From contig NZ_JAEHFY010000015.1 in the NCBI RefSeq assembly GCF_016623585.1, positions 56,384 to 120,383 of the forward strand: a stretch of 64,000 nucleotides of DNA. The letters run 5' to 3'. The stretch's first letter is position 1; every line of letters starts with the position of its first letter. The notes beneath the pieces are model-generated. The model was not told the origin of the DNA. It saw nothing but the letters and a program-made list of their open reading frames with translations, and searched no databases. Shown here one piece after another: positions 37,152 to 46,371 of this stretch. This stretch comes from Pedobacter segetis. Lineage in GTDB: Bacteria > Bacteroidota > Bacteroidia > Sphingobacteriales > Sphingobacteriaceae. A program made the position numbers and the translations under genes.

Positions 37152-39440
37152 ATGGGCAAATTTTTTTTCAAAGCTTACAGTTTTTTTCTGTTTTTTATTT
37201 TCATTTTTTTGCAAGCAGTTTTTGCCCAACAAAAGCAGCAAAAAGCAAAAAAACCGGTAGATCTGGTTTACCCGCAATTAGATACCGAGCATTCGCGTTG
37301 GTTTTTCTTTTCATCGGCCTCTCGCCCCTTTGGGATGGTAAACCTAAGTCCCGATACTCAACTTAATGGTGCTTGGGATAGCGGTTATCGTTACCAAACA
37401 GATACCATCAAGGGTTTTAGCCATGTGCATGGTTGGCAAATTTCGGCTTTATCGGTAATGCCGGTAACTATTACCAATCAAAATAAGCAAAATGTTTTTA
37501 CCGATTTTTACTCCAAATTTAAACATAGCAATGAAAAAGTCTCTCCGGGCTATCATTTGGTTAAATTAGAAAGGTATGGGATAACTGCCGAACTCACCAG
37601 CACAAAAAGAGTTGGTTTTCATAGATACACTTTCCCAAAAGCAGTTACGCCAGCAATACTTTTTAACCTAAATACCCTTTTGGGGCCTTGCAATAACGTG
37701 GATGGAAAAATGGAACAAACAGGCGCAAAAACACTTTCGGGTGAAATAACAATGTCGCCAACCATGCGCCGGCCAAAAGTTTTTAAGGTGTTTTTCCAGA
37801 TAGTACTTAATGCGAATATCGACTCCTTAAATAGAGATGAAAAAACTGGGAATTACTTGGTATTTACAGATAAAAAAAAGGCAACCGTTTTAATGAAAGC
37901 AGGTATTTCCTACACCTCATTGGCTAATGCAAAAAGCAATATCAATTCTGAACTTCCCAAATGGGATTTTAATGCGATAGTGGAAGATGCAAAAAAAGAG
38001 TGGAATGGGATGTTGGCTAGGATAAAAATAAAAGGTGGTACAGAAATTCAACAACGAAGATTTTATACCGATCTATGGCATGCTTTACAAGGCCGTAGAA
38101 CTATTAGTGATGCTAATGGAGCCTATCCTGATAACACGGGACAAAACTTTCGCATTGGGCAATTGCCACTGGATAAAAACGGAAAACCAAAATTTGAGCA
38201 GTATAATTCTGATGCTTTTTGGGGATCGCAGTGGACTATCCAAACACTTTGGGGCTTGGTTTACCCAGAGGTAATGGCGAGTTTTTCTAATTCGCTTTTA
38301 CAATATGCAAAAGATGGAGGATTTGTTCCTCGTGGCCCATCGGGCGGTAATTATACTTACGTAATGACCGGCGCTGGCACAACCCCTTTTTTAGTGAGCG
38401 CAGTGCAAAAAGGCTTAATTACAGAGAATCTGCAAGAGGTTTATCAAACCTTGAAAAGAAACCACATAGCCGGCGGTATGATGGAAAAAGCTGGTTATGA
38501 GCACAAGACCGCTAAGGGCGGCGGCTTAGCATATTATATCAAAAAAGGTTACGTCCCTTATCCCAATCCCGACGGAAATTTTGCTTCGCACCAAGATGGG
38601 GCAAGTTTAACTTTAGAATATGCCTATCAGGATTGGACATTGGCGCAACTGGCAAAAAAACTGAACTTAACAGAAGATTATAATTACTTTATCAAACGTT
38701 CATCTAACTGGAGAAATGTTTTTGATGAAAGCATAGGATGGATGCGCCCGAAGGATGTAAACGGGAATTGGTTAAAAAAGTATGATCCCTACCAGTTTGG
38801 GAAAGGCTTTATAGAAGCAAATGGTGCACAAAACACTTGGTATGTCCCTCAAGATATGGCAGGTTTGGCGCAAATGATGGGAGGTAAAGAAAAAGCGGTA
38901 GATAAACTAAATGCGCAGTTTGAGTTGGCCCAAAAACTCGGATTTACGGCGGGCACTTCCCATGCAGAAGAAACTCACCCAGAGTATAAGCGCATCCCTA
39001 TCAATTATGGCAATCAGCCTTCCATACAAACAGCATTTATATTTAATCAGTTGGGTAGGCCAGATCTTACACAATATTGGTCTAGGCGTGTTGTTGATAA
39101 AGTTTTTAGTGGTTTATCCCCAGATACGGGCTACAATGGCGATGAAGACCAAGGCTTAATGGGGAGTTTAGCTGTTTTGATGAAAATTGGGCTTTTCCAG
39201 ATGAACGGAGGAACAGAGCAAAACCCCGAGTATGAATTTGGTAGCCCTATTTTTGACCAAGTTGATATCAGCCTGCAGAACAATAAACACCTGATAATTA
39301 ATGCAGATGGGACCTCTGCAGAGCGGTGTTATATTAAATCTGTGCAAGAAAATGGAACAGATACCGAGCGGCGTTATATCAACCATTTAGAGATTTTAAA
39401 GGGAGCCACTTTAAATTTCAAGATGAGCAATCAACCTTAA
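37152..39440 (+). CDS. GH92 family alpha-mannosidase-like exo-glycosidase
   Basis: This 762-aa exported protein has a signal ending AVFAQQ. GH92 hallmarks are the N-terminal RPFGMVNLSPDTQLNGAW and IKGFSHVHGWQISALSVMP, then YGITAELTSTKRVGFHRYTF, and a helical toroid domain with TWYVPQDMAGLAQMMGG, GNQPSIQTAFIFNQLG and FGSPIFDQVDI. Characterised members are calcium-dependent exo-alpha-mannosidases. Two catalytic segments deviate: the family's EGNAWQY reads EANGAQNTWY (Glu 555 kept), and the GNDDxG motif reads GDEDQG (residues 663-668). The enzyme may thus act on a different alpha-linked sugar. It is followed 45 bp later by an esterase and is divergent from the unassigned 812-aa gene. Confidence 0.88.
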   Translation: MGKFFFKAYSFFLFFIFIFLQAVFAQQKQQKAKKPVDLVYPQLDTEHSRWFFFSSASRPFGMVNLSPDTQLNGAWDSGYRYQTDTIKGFSHVHGWQISALSVMPVTITNQNKQNVFTDFYSKFKHSNEKVSPGYHLVKLERYGITAELTSTKRVGFHRYTFPKAVTPAILFNLNTLLGPCNNVDGKMEQTGAKTLSGEITMSPTMRRPKVFKVFFQIVLNANIDSLNRDEKTGNYLVFTDKKKATVLMKAGISYTSLANAKSNINSELPKWDFNAIVEDAKKEWNGMLARIKIKGGTEIQQRRFYTDLWHALQGRRTISDANGAYPDNTGQNFRIGQLPLDKNGKPKFEQYNSDAFWGSQWTIQTLWGLVYPEVMASFSNSLLQYAKDGGFVPRGPSGGNYTYVMTGAGTTPFLVSAVQKGLITENLQEVYQTLKRNHIAGGMMEKAGYEHKTAKGGGLAYYIKKGYVPYPNPDGNFASHQDGASLTLEYAYQDWTLAQLAKKLNLTEDYNYFIKRSSNWRNVFDESIGWMRPKDVNGNWLKKYDPYQFGKGFIEANGAQNTWYVPQDMAGLAQMMGGKEKAVDKLNAQFELAQKLGFTAGTSHAEETHPEYKRIPINYGNQPSIQTAFIFNQLGRPDLTQYWSRRVVDKVFSGLSPDTGYNGDEDQGLMGSLAVLMKIGLFQMNGGTEQNPEYEFGSPIFDQVDISLQNNKHLIINADGTSAERCYIKSVQENGTDTERRYINHLEILKGATLNFKMSNQP

Positions 39441-39485
39441 AAAGAACTAGGTAGTTATTGATTTTTTAAAGAAAAACAACAGAGA

Positions 39486-40415
39486 ATGAAAAATATAAAA
39501 ATATTAACCTTATTGATCGTTTTTGCGGCTTTTTATCAGACTGATTTATTGGCGCAATCAATTACAGATAAAGATGAAAATATTTTAAAAACACTTAATT
39601 ACCAAGATAGTATCATCTATAAAAAAGTAAATGGAGAAGAATTAAAGATGATCATTTTTATGCCCAAAAATAAAAAATACAAAAAAACGCCATTTATGGT
39701 ATTTACACATGGTGGTGGCTGGGCTTATGGAGACCGATATGTGATTTTGAAAGATCTGTTTTTTAAACCTTTACAATTTTTATTAGATAGCGGGATAGCT
39801 TGTGCATCTATTGAATACAGGTTAAATAGAGGAGGCAACAAGGTGGTAGATGCCGTTACCGATTGTAAGGATGCCGTAAAGTTTCTGGTAAAAAATGCGG
39901 ATAAATTTGATCTGGATGTAAGCAAAATAGGGGTATGGGGCGGTTCTGCAGGAGGGCATTTAAGCCTGATGACGGGTTTGGCATATGACAGATACTTTAA
40001 GGGAGAAACCCAACTGGCAAAAATCCACCCTACTTTTAAATGTATTGTTTCCTATTTCCCCCAAACTACATTTACCGATACCGATGTTTTACATGCTACC
40101 AATTACCTTAACGCTAAAAAATTAGAGGAGATGATGGGAAGTGACCAAACAACAGCAAAACTTTTAAGCCCGGTTAATTATATAAAAAAGGGAAATCCCC
40201 CAATCTTATTGATCCACGGTACAAATGATACCACCCTCTCTTATCTAAATTCTACCTATTTCTTGTCGAAAGCTAAAGAAGCAGGAAGTGATGTTACTTT
40301 GCTTACCGTAAAAAATGCAGGGCATGGGTTAAATGGTAGGGATATATCCCCATCAATTGATGAGGTTAGCAAACAGGTTTCTGATTTTATGGCTTACCAT
40401 CTATTAAACCGATGA
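39486..40415 (+). CDS. Secreted alpha/beta-hydrolase esterase
   Basis: This 309-aa exported protein has a signal ending DLLAQ. It has the HGGGW oxyanion-hole motif (residues 75-79), the nucleophile elbow GGSAGGH with Ser 154, an acid Asp in HGTNDTTLSY, and the catalytic His in NAGHGLNG. This is the hormone-sensitive-lipase/BD-FAE-like type common in PULs, which removes acetyl or feruloyl groups from glycans. It lies 45 bp downstream of GH92 and probably shares its transcript. It is converging on the AraC gene with only 17 bp between stops. The substrate is unknown. Confidence 0.85.
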   Translation: MKNIKILTLLIVFAAFYQTDLLAQSITDKDENILKTLNYQDSIIYKKVNGEELKMIIFMPKNKKYKKTPFMVFTHGGGWAYGDRYVILKDLFFKPLQFLLDSGIACASIEYRLNRGGNKVVDAVTDCKDAVKFLVKNADKFDLDVSKIGVWGGSAGGHLSLMTGLAYDRYFKGETQLAKIHPTFKCIVSYFPQTTFTDTDVLHATNYLNAKKLEEMMGSDQTTAKLLSPVNYIKKGNPPILLIHGTNDTTLSYLNSTYFLSKAKEAGSDVTLLTVKNAGHGLNGRDISPSIDEVSKQVSDFMAYHLLNR

Positions 40416-40432
40416 AAATCAAAAAAATAAAT

Positions 40433-41338
40433 TTATTTAACCGCTTTTCTTTGGTCTCTATATTCAGATGGTGAAAAACCCATGGTTTTTGTAAAAAGTC
40501 TCGAAAAATAATATTGGTCATCTATGCCTACCTTTAAGGCAATTTCTTTAATTCTTGAATCGGTAAACTGAAGGTATTGACAGGCCATTTGTATTTTTAA
40601 ATGGTTTAAATATTCAATAGGCGGAAAACCTGTTTTCTTTTTAAAGATAGCGCAATAATGGCTAGCAGAAGTATTAATGTGCTTAGAAAGTTTCTCTAAG
40701 GTAATGGATTGGTCAATGTTTTCCTGCATATAACGGATGGTTTTTTCAATTAAATCTTCATCATTTCCCTCAAGGTTAGAAACAAACCTATCAGAAAATA
40801 AAAAAGTAGCCAAAAACTGTGGTAAAATAAGGTTAACATAGCTAATGTTTTCATAGCTATAACCGTTTTCTAAATTTTGGTATAGCTTATTAAAAAGCTC
40901 TAATCTTATATCGGTAAAAGAAACACTTGCTTTTAAAGAACCATACTTTAAACGTATCTGCTCAATAATTTCGTCGCTTTGCTCACCCTTAAAATGACAC
41001 CAATAAATAGTCCAAGGGTTTTTCAAATCTGTTTCGTAAGCATGTGCTTTACCGCTTGGTATCACAAAAAAATCTCCCGGGTAAATTGTATGTTTTTTTT
41101 TATCGATGCTTACATAACCACTGCCTTCAACACAGTAGATCAGTATATTCTGTTCAGCTCCATGAGGTCTTTCACGATAATGAAACCTAGCTCTCGGATA
41201 ATATCCAACATCAGTTATAAAAGCTTTGTTTATCAAAGAATTATTTACACAAAATTTGTTGATGACGGATTTAGGTAGCACAATTGCTTTTTGTCCGTCA
41301 AAACCATCTTTCTTAAACTTTTCTTTTTCAGATTTCAT
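40433..41338 (-). CDS. AraC-family transcriptional regulator with N-terminal cupin
   Basis: This 301-aa cytoplasmic protein has a cupin sugar-sensing domain (about residues 40-130; RARFHYRERPHGAEQ, GSGYVSID, YPGDFFVIPSGKAH) and a C-terminal pair of helix-turn-helix motifs (about 200-298; SITLEKLSKHINTSASHYC and IKEIALKVGIDDQYYFSRLF, then MGFSPSEYR). It is of the AraC/RhaR/MelR type, normally an activator responding to a mono- or disaccharide. I start it at the ATG 41338; a TTG at 41344 would add two residues. It is divergent from the sugar symporter, a usual target, and an AAAAATCTAT word lies just upstream of its start. It is the only recognised PUL regulator in the window: no hybrid two-component sensor or sigma/anti-sigma pair was seen. 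Confidence 0.93.
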   Translation of the reverse strand: MKSEKEKFKKDGFDGQKAIVLPKSVINKFCVNNSLINKAFITDVGYYPRARFHYRERPHGAEQNILIYCVEGSGYVSIDKKKHTIYPGDFFVIPSGKAHAYETDLKNPWTIYWCHFKGEQSDEIIEQIRLKYGSLKASVSFTDIRLELFNKLYQNLENGYSYENISYVNLILPQFLATFLFSDRFVSNLEGNDEDLIEKTIRYMQENIDQSITLEKLSKHINTSASHYCAIFKKKTGFPPIEYLNHLKIQMACQYLQFTDSRIKEIALKVGIDDQYYFSRLFTKTMGFSPSEYRDQRKAVK

Positions 41339-41350
41339 AAACAATAGTAG

Positions 41351-41546
41351 AAAAATCTATTTATAAAATCAATTATTTTCATTTGTTTGCGTTTTATAGG
41401 CTTTTGATTATTCTTTCTGGTTTTTATTAAGATTTTCACATCGTAATTTTGTCTATCATAATAATTAATGTGTCCATTGATAAATGCTAGAGTTATCAAT
41501 AAAATTGCATTATCTTGAATCATGCAATCCAGCTTCTTTGTTGGAT
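41351..41546. promoter_or_regulatory. AraC/symporter divergent region with inverted repeats
   Basis: The region holds AAAAATCTATTT at 41351-41362, a perfect inverted repeat ATTGCAT (41504-41510) / ATGCAAT (41522-41528) with an 11-nt spacer, and ATCCA (41527-41531) / TGGAT (41542-41546). These are candidate operators controlling the AraC gene and the symporter. They are identified by symmetry and position only. Confidence 0.4.
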
Positions 41547-41582
41547 GCGATCTGAATTATAAACTTTAGTTAAAATATTTTT

Positions 41583-42926
41583 ATGACACAAAGCAACGTA
41601 GTGTTTAACAATCGGTATATCTTGTTTATATCGTTTATCTCTGCAATGGGCGGCTATCTTTTTGGTTTTGACTTTGCGGTAATAGCAGGGGCCTTGCCTT
41701 TTTTGAGAGAACAGTTTGCCTTTAATGAATATTGGGAAGGTTTCGCAACAGCCTCCTTAGCATTGGGTTGTGTTGCCGGTTGTCTTTTTGCCGGTTCTTT
41801 TTCTGATAAATACGGTAGAAGACCCGGTTTAATGGTGGCGGCATTCATATTCTTTATTTCTTCTTTAGGGATGGCATTTTCTCACAACAGAGACTTGTTC
41901 ATTTTCGGTAGGTTTATAGCAGGTATTGGCGTAGGTATGGCCTCTATGCTATCTCCATTATATATTGCTGAAATTGCGCCTCCCGGCACAAGGGGCCGTA
42001 TGGTTGCCGTTAATCAACTGACTATTGTTACAGGTATATTAGTTACCAACTTGGTAAATTACTATTTAAGAAACAGTGGGCCCGATGCTTGGCGTTGGAT
42101 GGTAGGGCTTGGTGCTGTGCCATCAGGCATATTTTTATTGGGTGTAGCTTTTCTGCCCGAAAGCCCTAGATGGCTATTGAAAGAAGGTAGAGATGATAAA
42201 GCAAGCGGAGTGCTATCCAAAATAGGCAATCAAACCTTTGTAGATGAGACCGTTAATAATATCAAATCTTCATTAAAAGGGGTAACCGTTAAGTTCAGTT
42301 ATTCTGCGGTTTTCAAAAAAGCAGTTTTACCCGCTGTAATAGTAGGGATAGGTTTAGCCGTATTTCAGCAATTCTGTGGCATAAACGTAGTATTTAATTT
42401 TACCACCACTATTTTTGAAAGCGTGGGCTTTAGTACAGATGATCAGTTAAAGCAAACTGTTTTTATTGGGATAGTGAATTTATTATTTACCGTTTTAGCC
42501 ATGTGGCAGGTAGATAAAATGGGACGTAAGCCTTTAATGATATTTGGCTGTTTGGCCTTAGCAACACTTTATATCGTTAGCGGGTATCTGCTTCAGACAA
42601 AATCGCCATTGGCCGCTTGGCCTTTGTTGGCGGCAATTGGCGTTTATGCCATGACAATAGGCCCTGTTACTTGGGTGCTTATATCAGAGATATTCCCAAA
42701 TCATATTAGAGGGGCTGCAACATCGGTCGCTGTGATTTCTTTGTGGTTGGCCTATGCCCTGCTAGTTTTCACATTCCCAATTATAGCCAGCAAACTAGGT
42801 GCTTATACCCCATTTTATATCTATGCAGGTATTTGTGTTTTAGGGTTCCTGTTTGTTAAAATCAAGGTAAAAGAAACCAAAGGGCAAACATTAGAAGAGT
42901 TAGAAAGCAATTTTATTGCACATTAA
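41583..42926 (+). CDS. MFS sugar/H+ symporter (sugar porter family, XylE/AraE-like)
   Basis: This 447-aa inner-membrane protein has 12 predicted transmembrane helices and the sugar-porter signatures GGYLFGFDFAVIAG (TM1), DKYGRRPG between TM2 and TM3, PESPRWLLKEGR before the central loop, QQFCGINVVFNF (TM7, sugar binding), DKMGRKPL, PVTWVLISEIFP (TM10) and KETKGQTLEELE at the C-terminus. It should import a monosaccharide (rhamnose, xylose, arabinose, galactose or glucose type) with protons. It is divergent from the AraC gene and followed 22 bp later by the DUF5107-TPR gene. The pair may form the last import and processing step. Sugar specificity is not readable here. Confidence 0.93.
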   Translation: MTQSNVVFNNRYILFISFISAMGGYLFGFDFAVIAGALPFLREQFAFNEYWEGFATASLALGCVAGCLFAGSFSDKYGRRPGLMVAAFIFFISSLGMAFSHNRDLFIFGRFIAGIGVGMASMLSPLYIAEIAPPGTRGRMVAVNQLTIVTGILVTNLVNYYLRNSGPDAWRWMVGLGAVPSGIFLLGVAFLPESPRWLLKEGRDDKASGVLSKIGNQTFVDETVNNIKSSLKGVTVKFSYSAVFKKAVLPAVIVGIGLAVFQQFCGINVVFNFTTTIFESVGFSTDDQLKQTVFIGIVNLLFTVLAMWQVDKMGRKPLMIFGCLALATLYIVSGYLLQTKSPLAAWPLLAAIGVYAMTIGPVTWVLISEIFPNHIRGAATSVAVISLWLAYALLVFTFPIIASKLGAYTPFYIYAGICVLGFLFVKIKVKETKGQTLEELESNFIAH

Positions 42927-42948
42927 TCATCAATTTTTATATTTTATT

Positions 42949-45900
42949 ATGAGTGTTAAAGCGTGGTCAGAGAAAATCCTAATTCCAACTTATGAGGTTG
43001 GTAAACCGGATAAAAACCCAATGTTTTTTGAGAAACGTGTTTATCAGGGAAGTAGTGGCGTGGTTTATCCAAACCCTGTGATTGAAAAAATTCACGATGA
43101 AAAAGTAGATAAAACATATAATGGTGTTTTTCTAGAAAATGACTATTTGAAAATCATGATTTTGCCCGAGTTGGGTGGGAGAGTGCAAATGGCTTATGAT
43201 AAAATCAAACAAAGACATTTTGTTTATTACAACCAAGTGGTAAAACCTGCTTTGGTAGGTTTATGCGGCCCTTGGATTTCTGGCGGCATAGAATTCAACT
43301 GGCCACAGCACCATAGGCCAAGTACATTTGAACCTGTGGAATACGCCATCGAAGAGAACGAAGACGGTAGTAAAACCATTTGGGTAAACGAGGTAGAAAA
43401 AATGTTCCACACCAAAGGTATGGCGGGTTTTACCTTGCATCCCGATAAAGCATTTTTAGAAATAAAAGCCAAGTTGAGCAATTTAACCAGCACACCACAA
43501 ACTTTTTTATGGTGGGCAAACCCGGCGGTTAAGGTTCATGATGATTACCAGTCTGTTTTCCCTCCTGATGTTAATGCCGTTTTTGATCACGGAAAAAGAG
43601 ATGTTTCAAGCTTTCCAATTGCCACAGGTACTTATTATAAAGTAGATTATTCCCCGGGTACAGATATTTCTAACTATAAAAATATTCCGGTGCCAACATC
43701 ATACATGGCGGTAAACTCAAAATACAATTTTTTGGGCGGTTATGAACATGATATCGAAGCCGGTATGTTGCATGTGGCCGATCATCATGTTTCGCCAGGT
43801 AAAAAACAATGGACTTGGGGCAACGGAGATTTCGGCGTGGCTTGGGACAGAAACTTAACCGATGAAGATGGACCATATATTGAATTGATGGCTGGTGTTT
43901 TTACCGATAATCAGCCCGATTTTACATGGTTAAAACCTTTTGAGGAAAAAACTTTTACGCAGTATTTTTTCCCTTACCGCGAATTGGGCGTGGTAAAAAA
44001 TGCGTCGAAAGATGTGCTATTAAGCTTGGATGCCAAGGAGAATAACATAGTTTTAAAGGTATTTGTAACCTCAAAACAAGAGGTAAAAATCAACTTGATG
44101 AAAAATGAGGAGTTATGCCTGAGCAAAAGCTTAACATTATCTCCAGAAAATATTTTTGTTGAGGAAATAGCATTTGATGAGGTGGTAAATCTAAAAGATT
44201 TTAAGGTTTTTATCTTAAATAAAGAGGCAAAGCAGCTATTAAAATACGACCCTACCGATGATGAAAACCCAGAGCCTCTGCCCGAAGCTGCAAAACCAGC
44301 TTTGCAACCAGAGGAGATAAAAAGTGAGGAAGAACTGTTTTTAACAGGTCAGCATTTAGAGCAATATCGCCATGCAACTTATCGCCCAATGCCTTATTAT
44401 TTGGAGGCTTTAAAAAGAAATCCAAACGATATCAGGAACAACAATGCCATTGGTTTGTGGTATTTCAAAAAAGGCTTATTTGCAGAAAGCGTTCCTTATT
44501 TCAAAAAAGCAATCGAGACAATTACCAATCGTAACCCAAATCCTTACCATTGCGAACCTTATTATAATTTAGGTTTAGCACAGTTGTTCCTCAATAAAAT
44601 TGATGATGCTTATGATGCTTTTTTTAAAGCCACGTGGGACAACGCCTATCAGGATGCAGCTTATTATTACATTGCGCAAATTGATTTTGTAAGAGGCCAC
44701 CATCAGGAATGTTTGGAGCATATCAATTGGGCAATTGATAGAAACGCCCGTAACGGTAAAGCTTATGTGGTAAAAGCTTCGGCTTTAAATAAACTAGGTT
44801 TAAAAGAAAAAGCTTTAGAAATGCTAAACCAAGCTTTGCAGCGAGATATGTTTAACCTTAGTGCAAGGTATGAGCAGTATTTGCTATTGAACCTTAATGG
44901 TAATAAAGAAAAAGCTGCCGAGGCTAAAGCAGAACTTTTGAAACTAAGTGGTGAAACAGCGCACAACGCCATAGAATATGCTATTGATTACATTGGTTTA
45001 GGCGAATATCAAAAAGCCATATACTTTATGCAGTTGCTAGCCGCTAAAAACCTAAACGAGCCTTTAATCAATTATTATATCGGCTATGCTTATTTGCATC
45101 TTGATAAGCACACAGAGGCAATTCAACACCTGGAAAAGGCAGCAAAAGCAGATAGTGCTTATTGTTTTCCCAACCGTTTGCAGGATATTTTGGTATTGAA
45201 CGCTGCGATAGCAAACAATGCAAAGGATGGCAAGGCTTTATATTATCTTGGTAATTTATATTACGATAAGCAACAATATGATTTGGCCATTTCTTTATGG
45301 GAAAGAGCTGCAAAATTAGATGATACATTCGCAACGGTTCACCGTAATTTAGGTTTGGCTTATTACAATAAAAGGCAAGATGAAAACAAGGCTTTAACGC
45401 ATTATGAAAAGGCTTTTGCATTAAACACCAAAGATGCAAGGGTTTTAATGGAGTTGGATTCTCTTTATAAAAAGCTAAACAGAGCACCAGAAGAGCGGTT
45501 GGCATTTTTCACGGAACATAAAACGGTTGTAGCACAAAGAGATGATCTATACCTCGAAATACTGAGCATCCATAATATTTTGGGCGATTTTGAAAAAGCG
45601 TATGATTTATTGATGTCGCGTAAATTCCATCCGTGGGAAGGCGGCGAAGGAAAAGTATCCGAACAATATATTTTCTCTCTGGTAGAAATGGCCAAGCAAC
45701 ATATTTTTAATAATAGGCATGCCAAGGCAATAACACTTTTAGAAAAAGCACAAGTTTATCCAGAGAATTTGGGCGAAGGGAAACTTCCGGGCGCACAAGA
45801 AAACGATATTTTTTATTGGTTGGGATGTGCATACGATGGTTTGGGCGAAAACGATAAAGCCAAAAAATATTGGGAAAAAGCTACAATTGGTTTAGACGAA

Positions 45901-46293
45901 CCCGGCATTGCCCTGTTTTATAACGACCAGCAACCCGATAAAATTTTCTACCAGGGATGTGCCTGGGCTAAATTAAACCAGCAAGCTAAAGCCGATACCA
46001 TATTTAAAAAATTGATCAAATACGGCGAGCAAAACATGAACAACAAAGTAAGCTTGGATTATTTTGCGGTTTCTTTACCCGATCTGTTGATTTTTGAGAC
46101 AGATTTAAACGTAAGCAACAAAATCCATTGTTTATACATTGCGGGTCTGGGTTACTTTGGTACTGGCGAGAGCAAAAAAGCCAAAGAGCTTTTTGCACAG
46201 ATTTTAGCCATTGATGCAATGAATTTTGGGGCAAACGCCCATGTTAATCTGCTGGGTAATTTAGCCTTAAAAGAAACCAAACTGGTATCTTAA
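42949..46293 (+). CDS. Cytoplasmic DUF5107-TPR repeat protein
   Basis: This 1114-aa protein has no signal peptide, unlike almost all its neighbours. I start it at ATG 42949, 22 bp after the symporter, rather than at the overlapping 42916 start. Residues 1 to about 380 form a DUF5107-type beta-rich domain resembling galactose-mutarotase-like supersandwiches (LPELGGRVQMAYDK, GPWISGGIEFNWPQHHRP, WANPAVKVHDDYQSVFP). From about 475 to the end runs a long array of tetratricopeptide repeats (NNAIGLWYFKKGLFAESVPY, YYNLGLAQLFLNKIDDAYDA, HRNLGLAYYNKRQDENKALT). The family is recurrent beside sugar transporters; its biochemical role is not known to me. Polar residues of the sandwich (His and Glu in the HHRP segment) could bind a sugar. 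A cytoplasmic glycosidase or sugar-sensing scaffold are possibilities. Confidence 0.8.
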   Translation: MSVKAWSEKILIPTYEVGKPDKNPMFFEKRVYQGSSGVVYPNPVIEKIHDEKVDKTYNGVFLENDYLKIMILPELGGRVQMAYDKIKQRHFVYYNQVVKPALVGLCGPWISGGIEFNWPQHHRPSTFEPVEYAIEENEDGSKTIWVNEVEKMFHTKGMAGFTLHPDKAFLEIKAKLSNLTSTPQTFLWWANPAVKVHDDYQSVFPPDVNAVFDHGKRDVSSFPIATGTYYKVDYSPGTDISNYKNIPVPTSYMAVNSKYNFLGGYEHDIEAGMLHVADHHVSPGKKQWTWGNGDFGVAWDRNLTDEDGPYIELMAGVFTDNQPDFTWLKPFEEKTFTQYFFPYRELGVVKNASKDVLLSLDAKENNIVLKVFVTSKQEVKINLMKNEELCLSKSLTLSPENIFVEEIAFDEVVNLKDFKVFILNKEAKQLLKYDPTDDENPEPLPEAAKPALQPEEIKSEEELFLTGQHLEQYRHATYRPMPYYLEALKRNPNDIRNNNAIGLWYFKKGLFAESVPYFKKAIETITNRNPNPYHCEPYYNLGLAQLFLNKIDDAYDAFFKATWDNAYQDAAYYYIAQIDFVRGHHQECLEHINWAIDRNARNGKAYVVKASALNKLGLKEKALEMLNQALQRDMFNLSARYEQYLLLNLNGNKEKAAEAKAELLKLSGETAHNAIEYAIDYIGLGEYQKAIYFMQLLAAKNLNEPLINYYIGYAYLHLDKHTEAIQHLEKAAKADSAYCFPNRLQDILVLNAAIANNAKDGKALYYLGNLYYDKQQYDLAISLWERAAKLDDTFATVHRNLGLAYYNKRQDENKALTHYEKAFALNTKDARVLMELDSLYKKLNRAPEERLAFFTEHKTVVAQRDDLYLEILSIHNILGDFEKAYDLLMSRKFHPWEGGEGKVSEQYIFSLVEMAKQHIFNNRHAKAITLLEKAQVYPENLGEGKLPGAQENDIFYWLGCAYDGLGENDKAKKYWEKATIGLDEPGIALFYNDQQPDKIFYQGCAWAKLNQQAKADTIFKKLIKYGEQNMNNKVSLDYFAVSLPDLLIFETDLNVSNKIHCLYIAGLGYFGTGESKKAKELFAQILAIDAMNFGANAHVNLLGNLALKETKLVS

Positions 46294-46305
46294 ACTTACC
46301 AATAC

Positions 46306-46338
46306 CTACATACCATCCGGCTTATGGATGGTATGTAG
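46306..46338 (+). terminator. Perfect 13-bp hairpin after DUF5107-TPR gene
   Basis: CTACATACCATCC pairs perfectly with GGATGGTATGTAG around a 7-nt loop, 13 bp after the stop codon. Only a short T-tract (CTTTAT) follows, so it may stabilise the transcript 3' end or attenuate rather than terminate fully before GH30. Confidence 0.6.
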
Positions 46339-46371
46339 CTTTATATCGTTAAATATTTAAACCTACTTGTT

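Noticed and set aside
45068..45505. 145-codon antisense frame within the DUF5107-TPR gene
   Set aside because: The TPR repeats on the plus strand are clear, and the antisense peptide is low in protein-like features (many His, Cys and Pro residues in no pattern).
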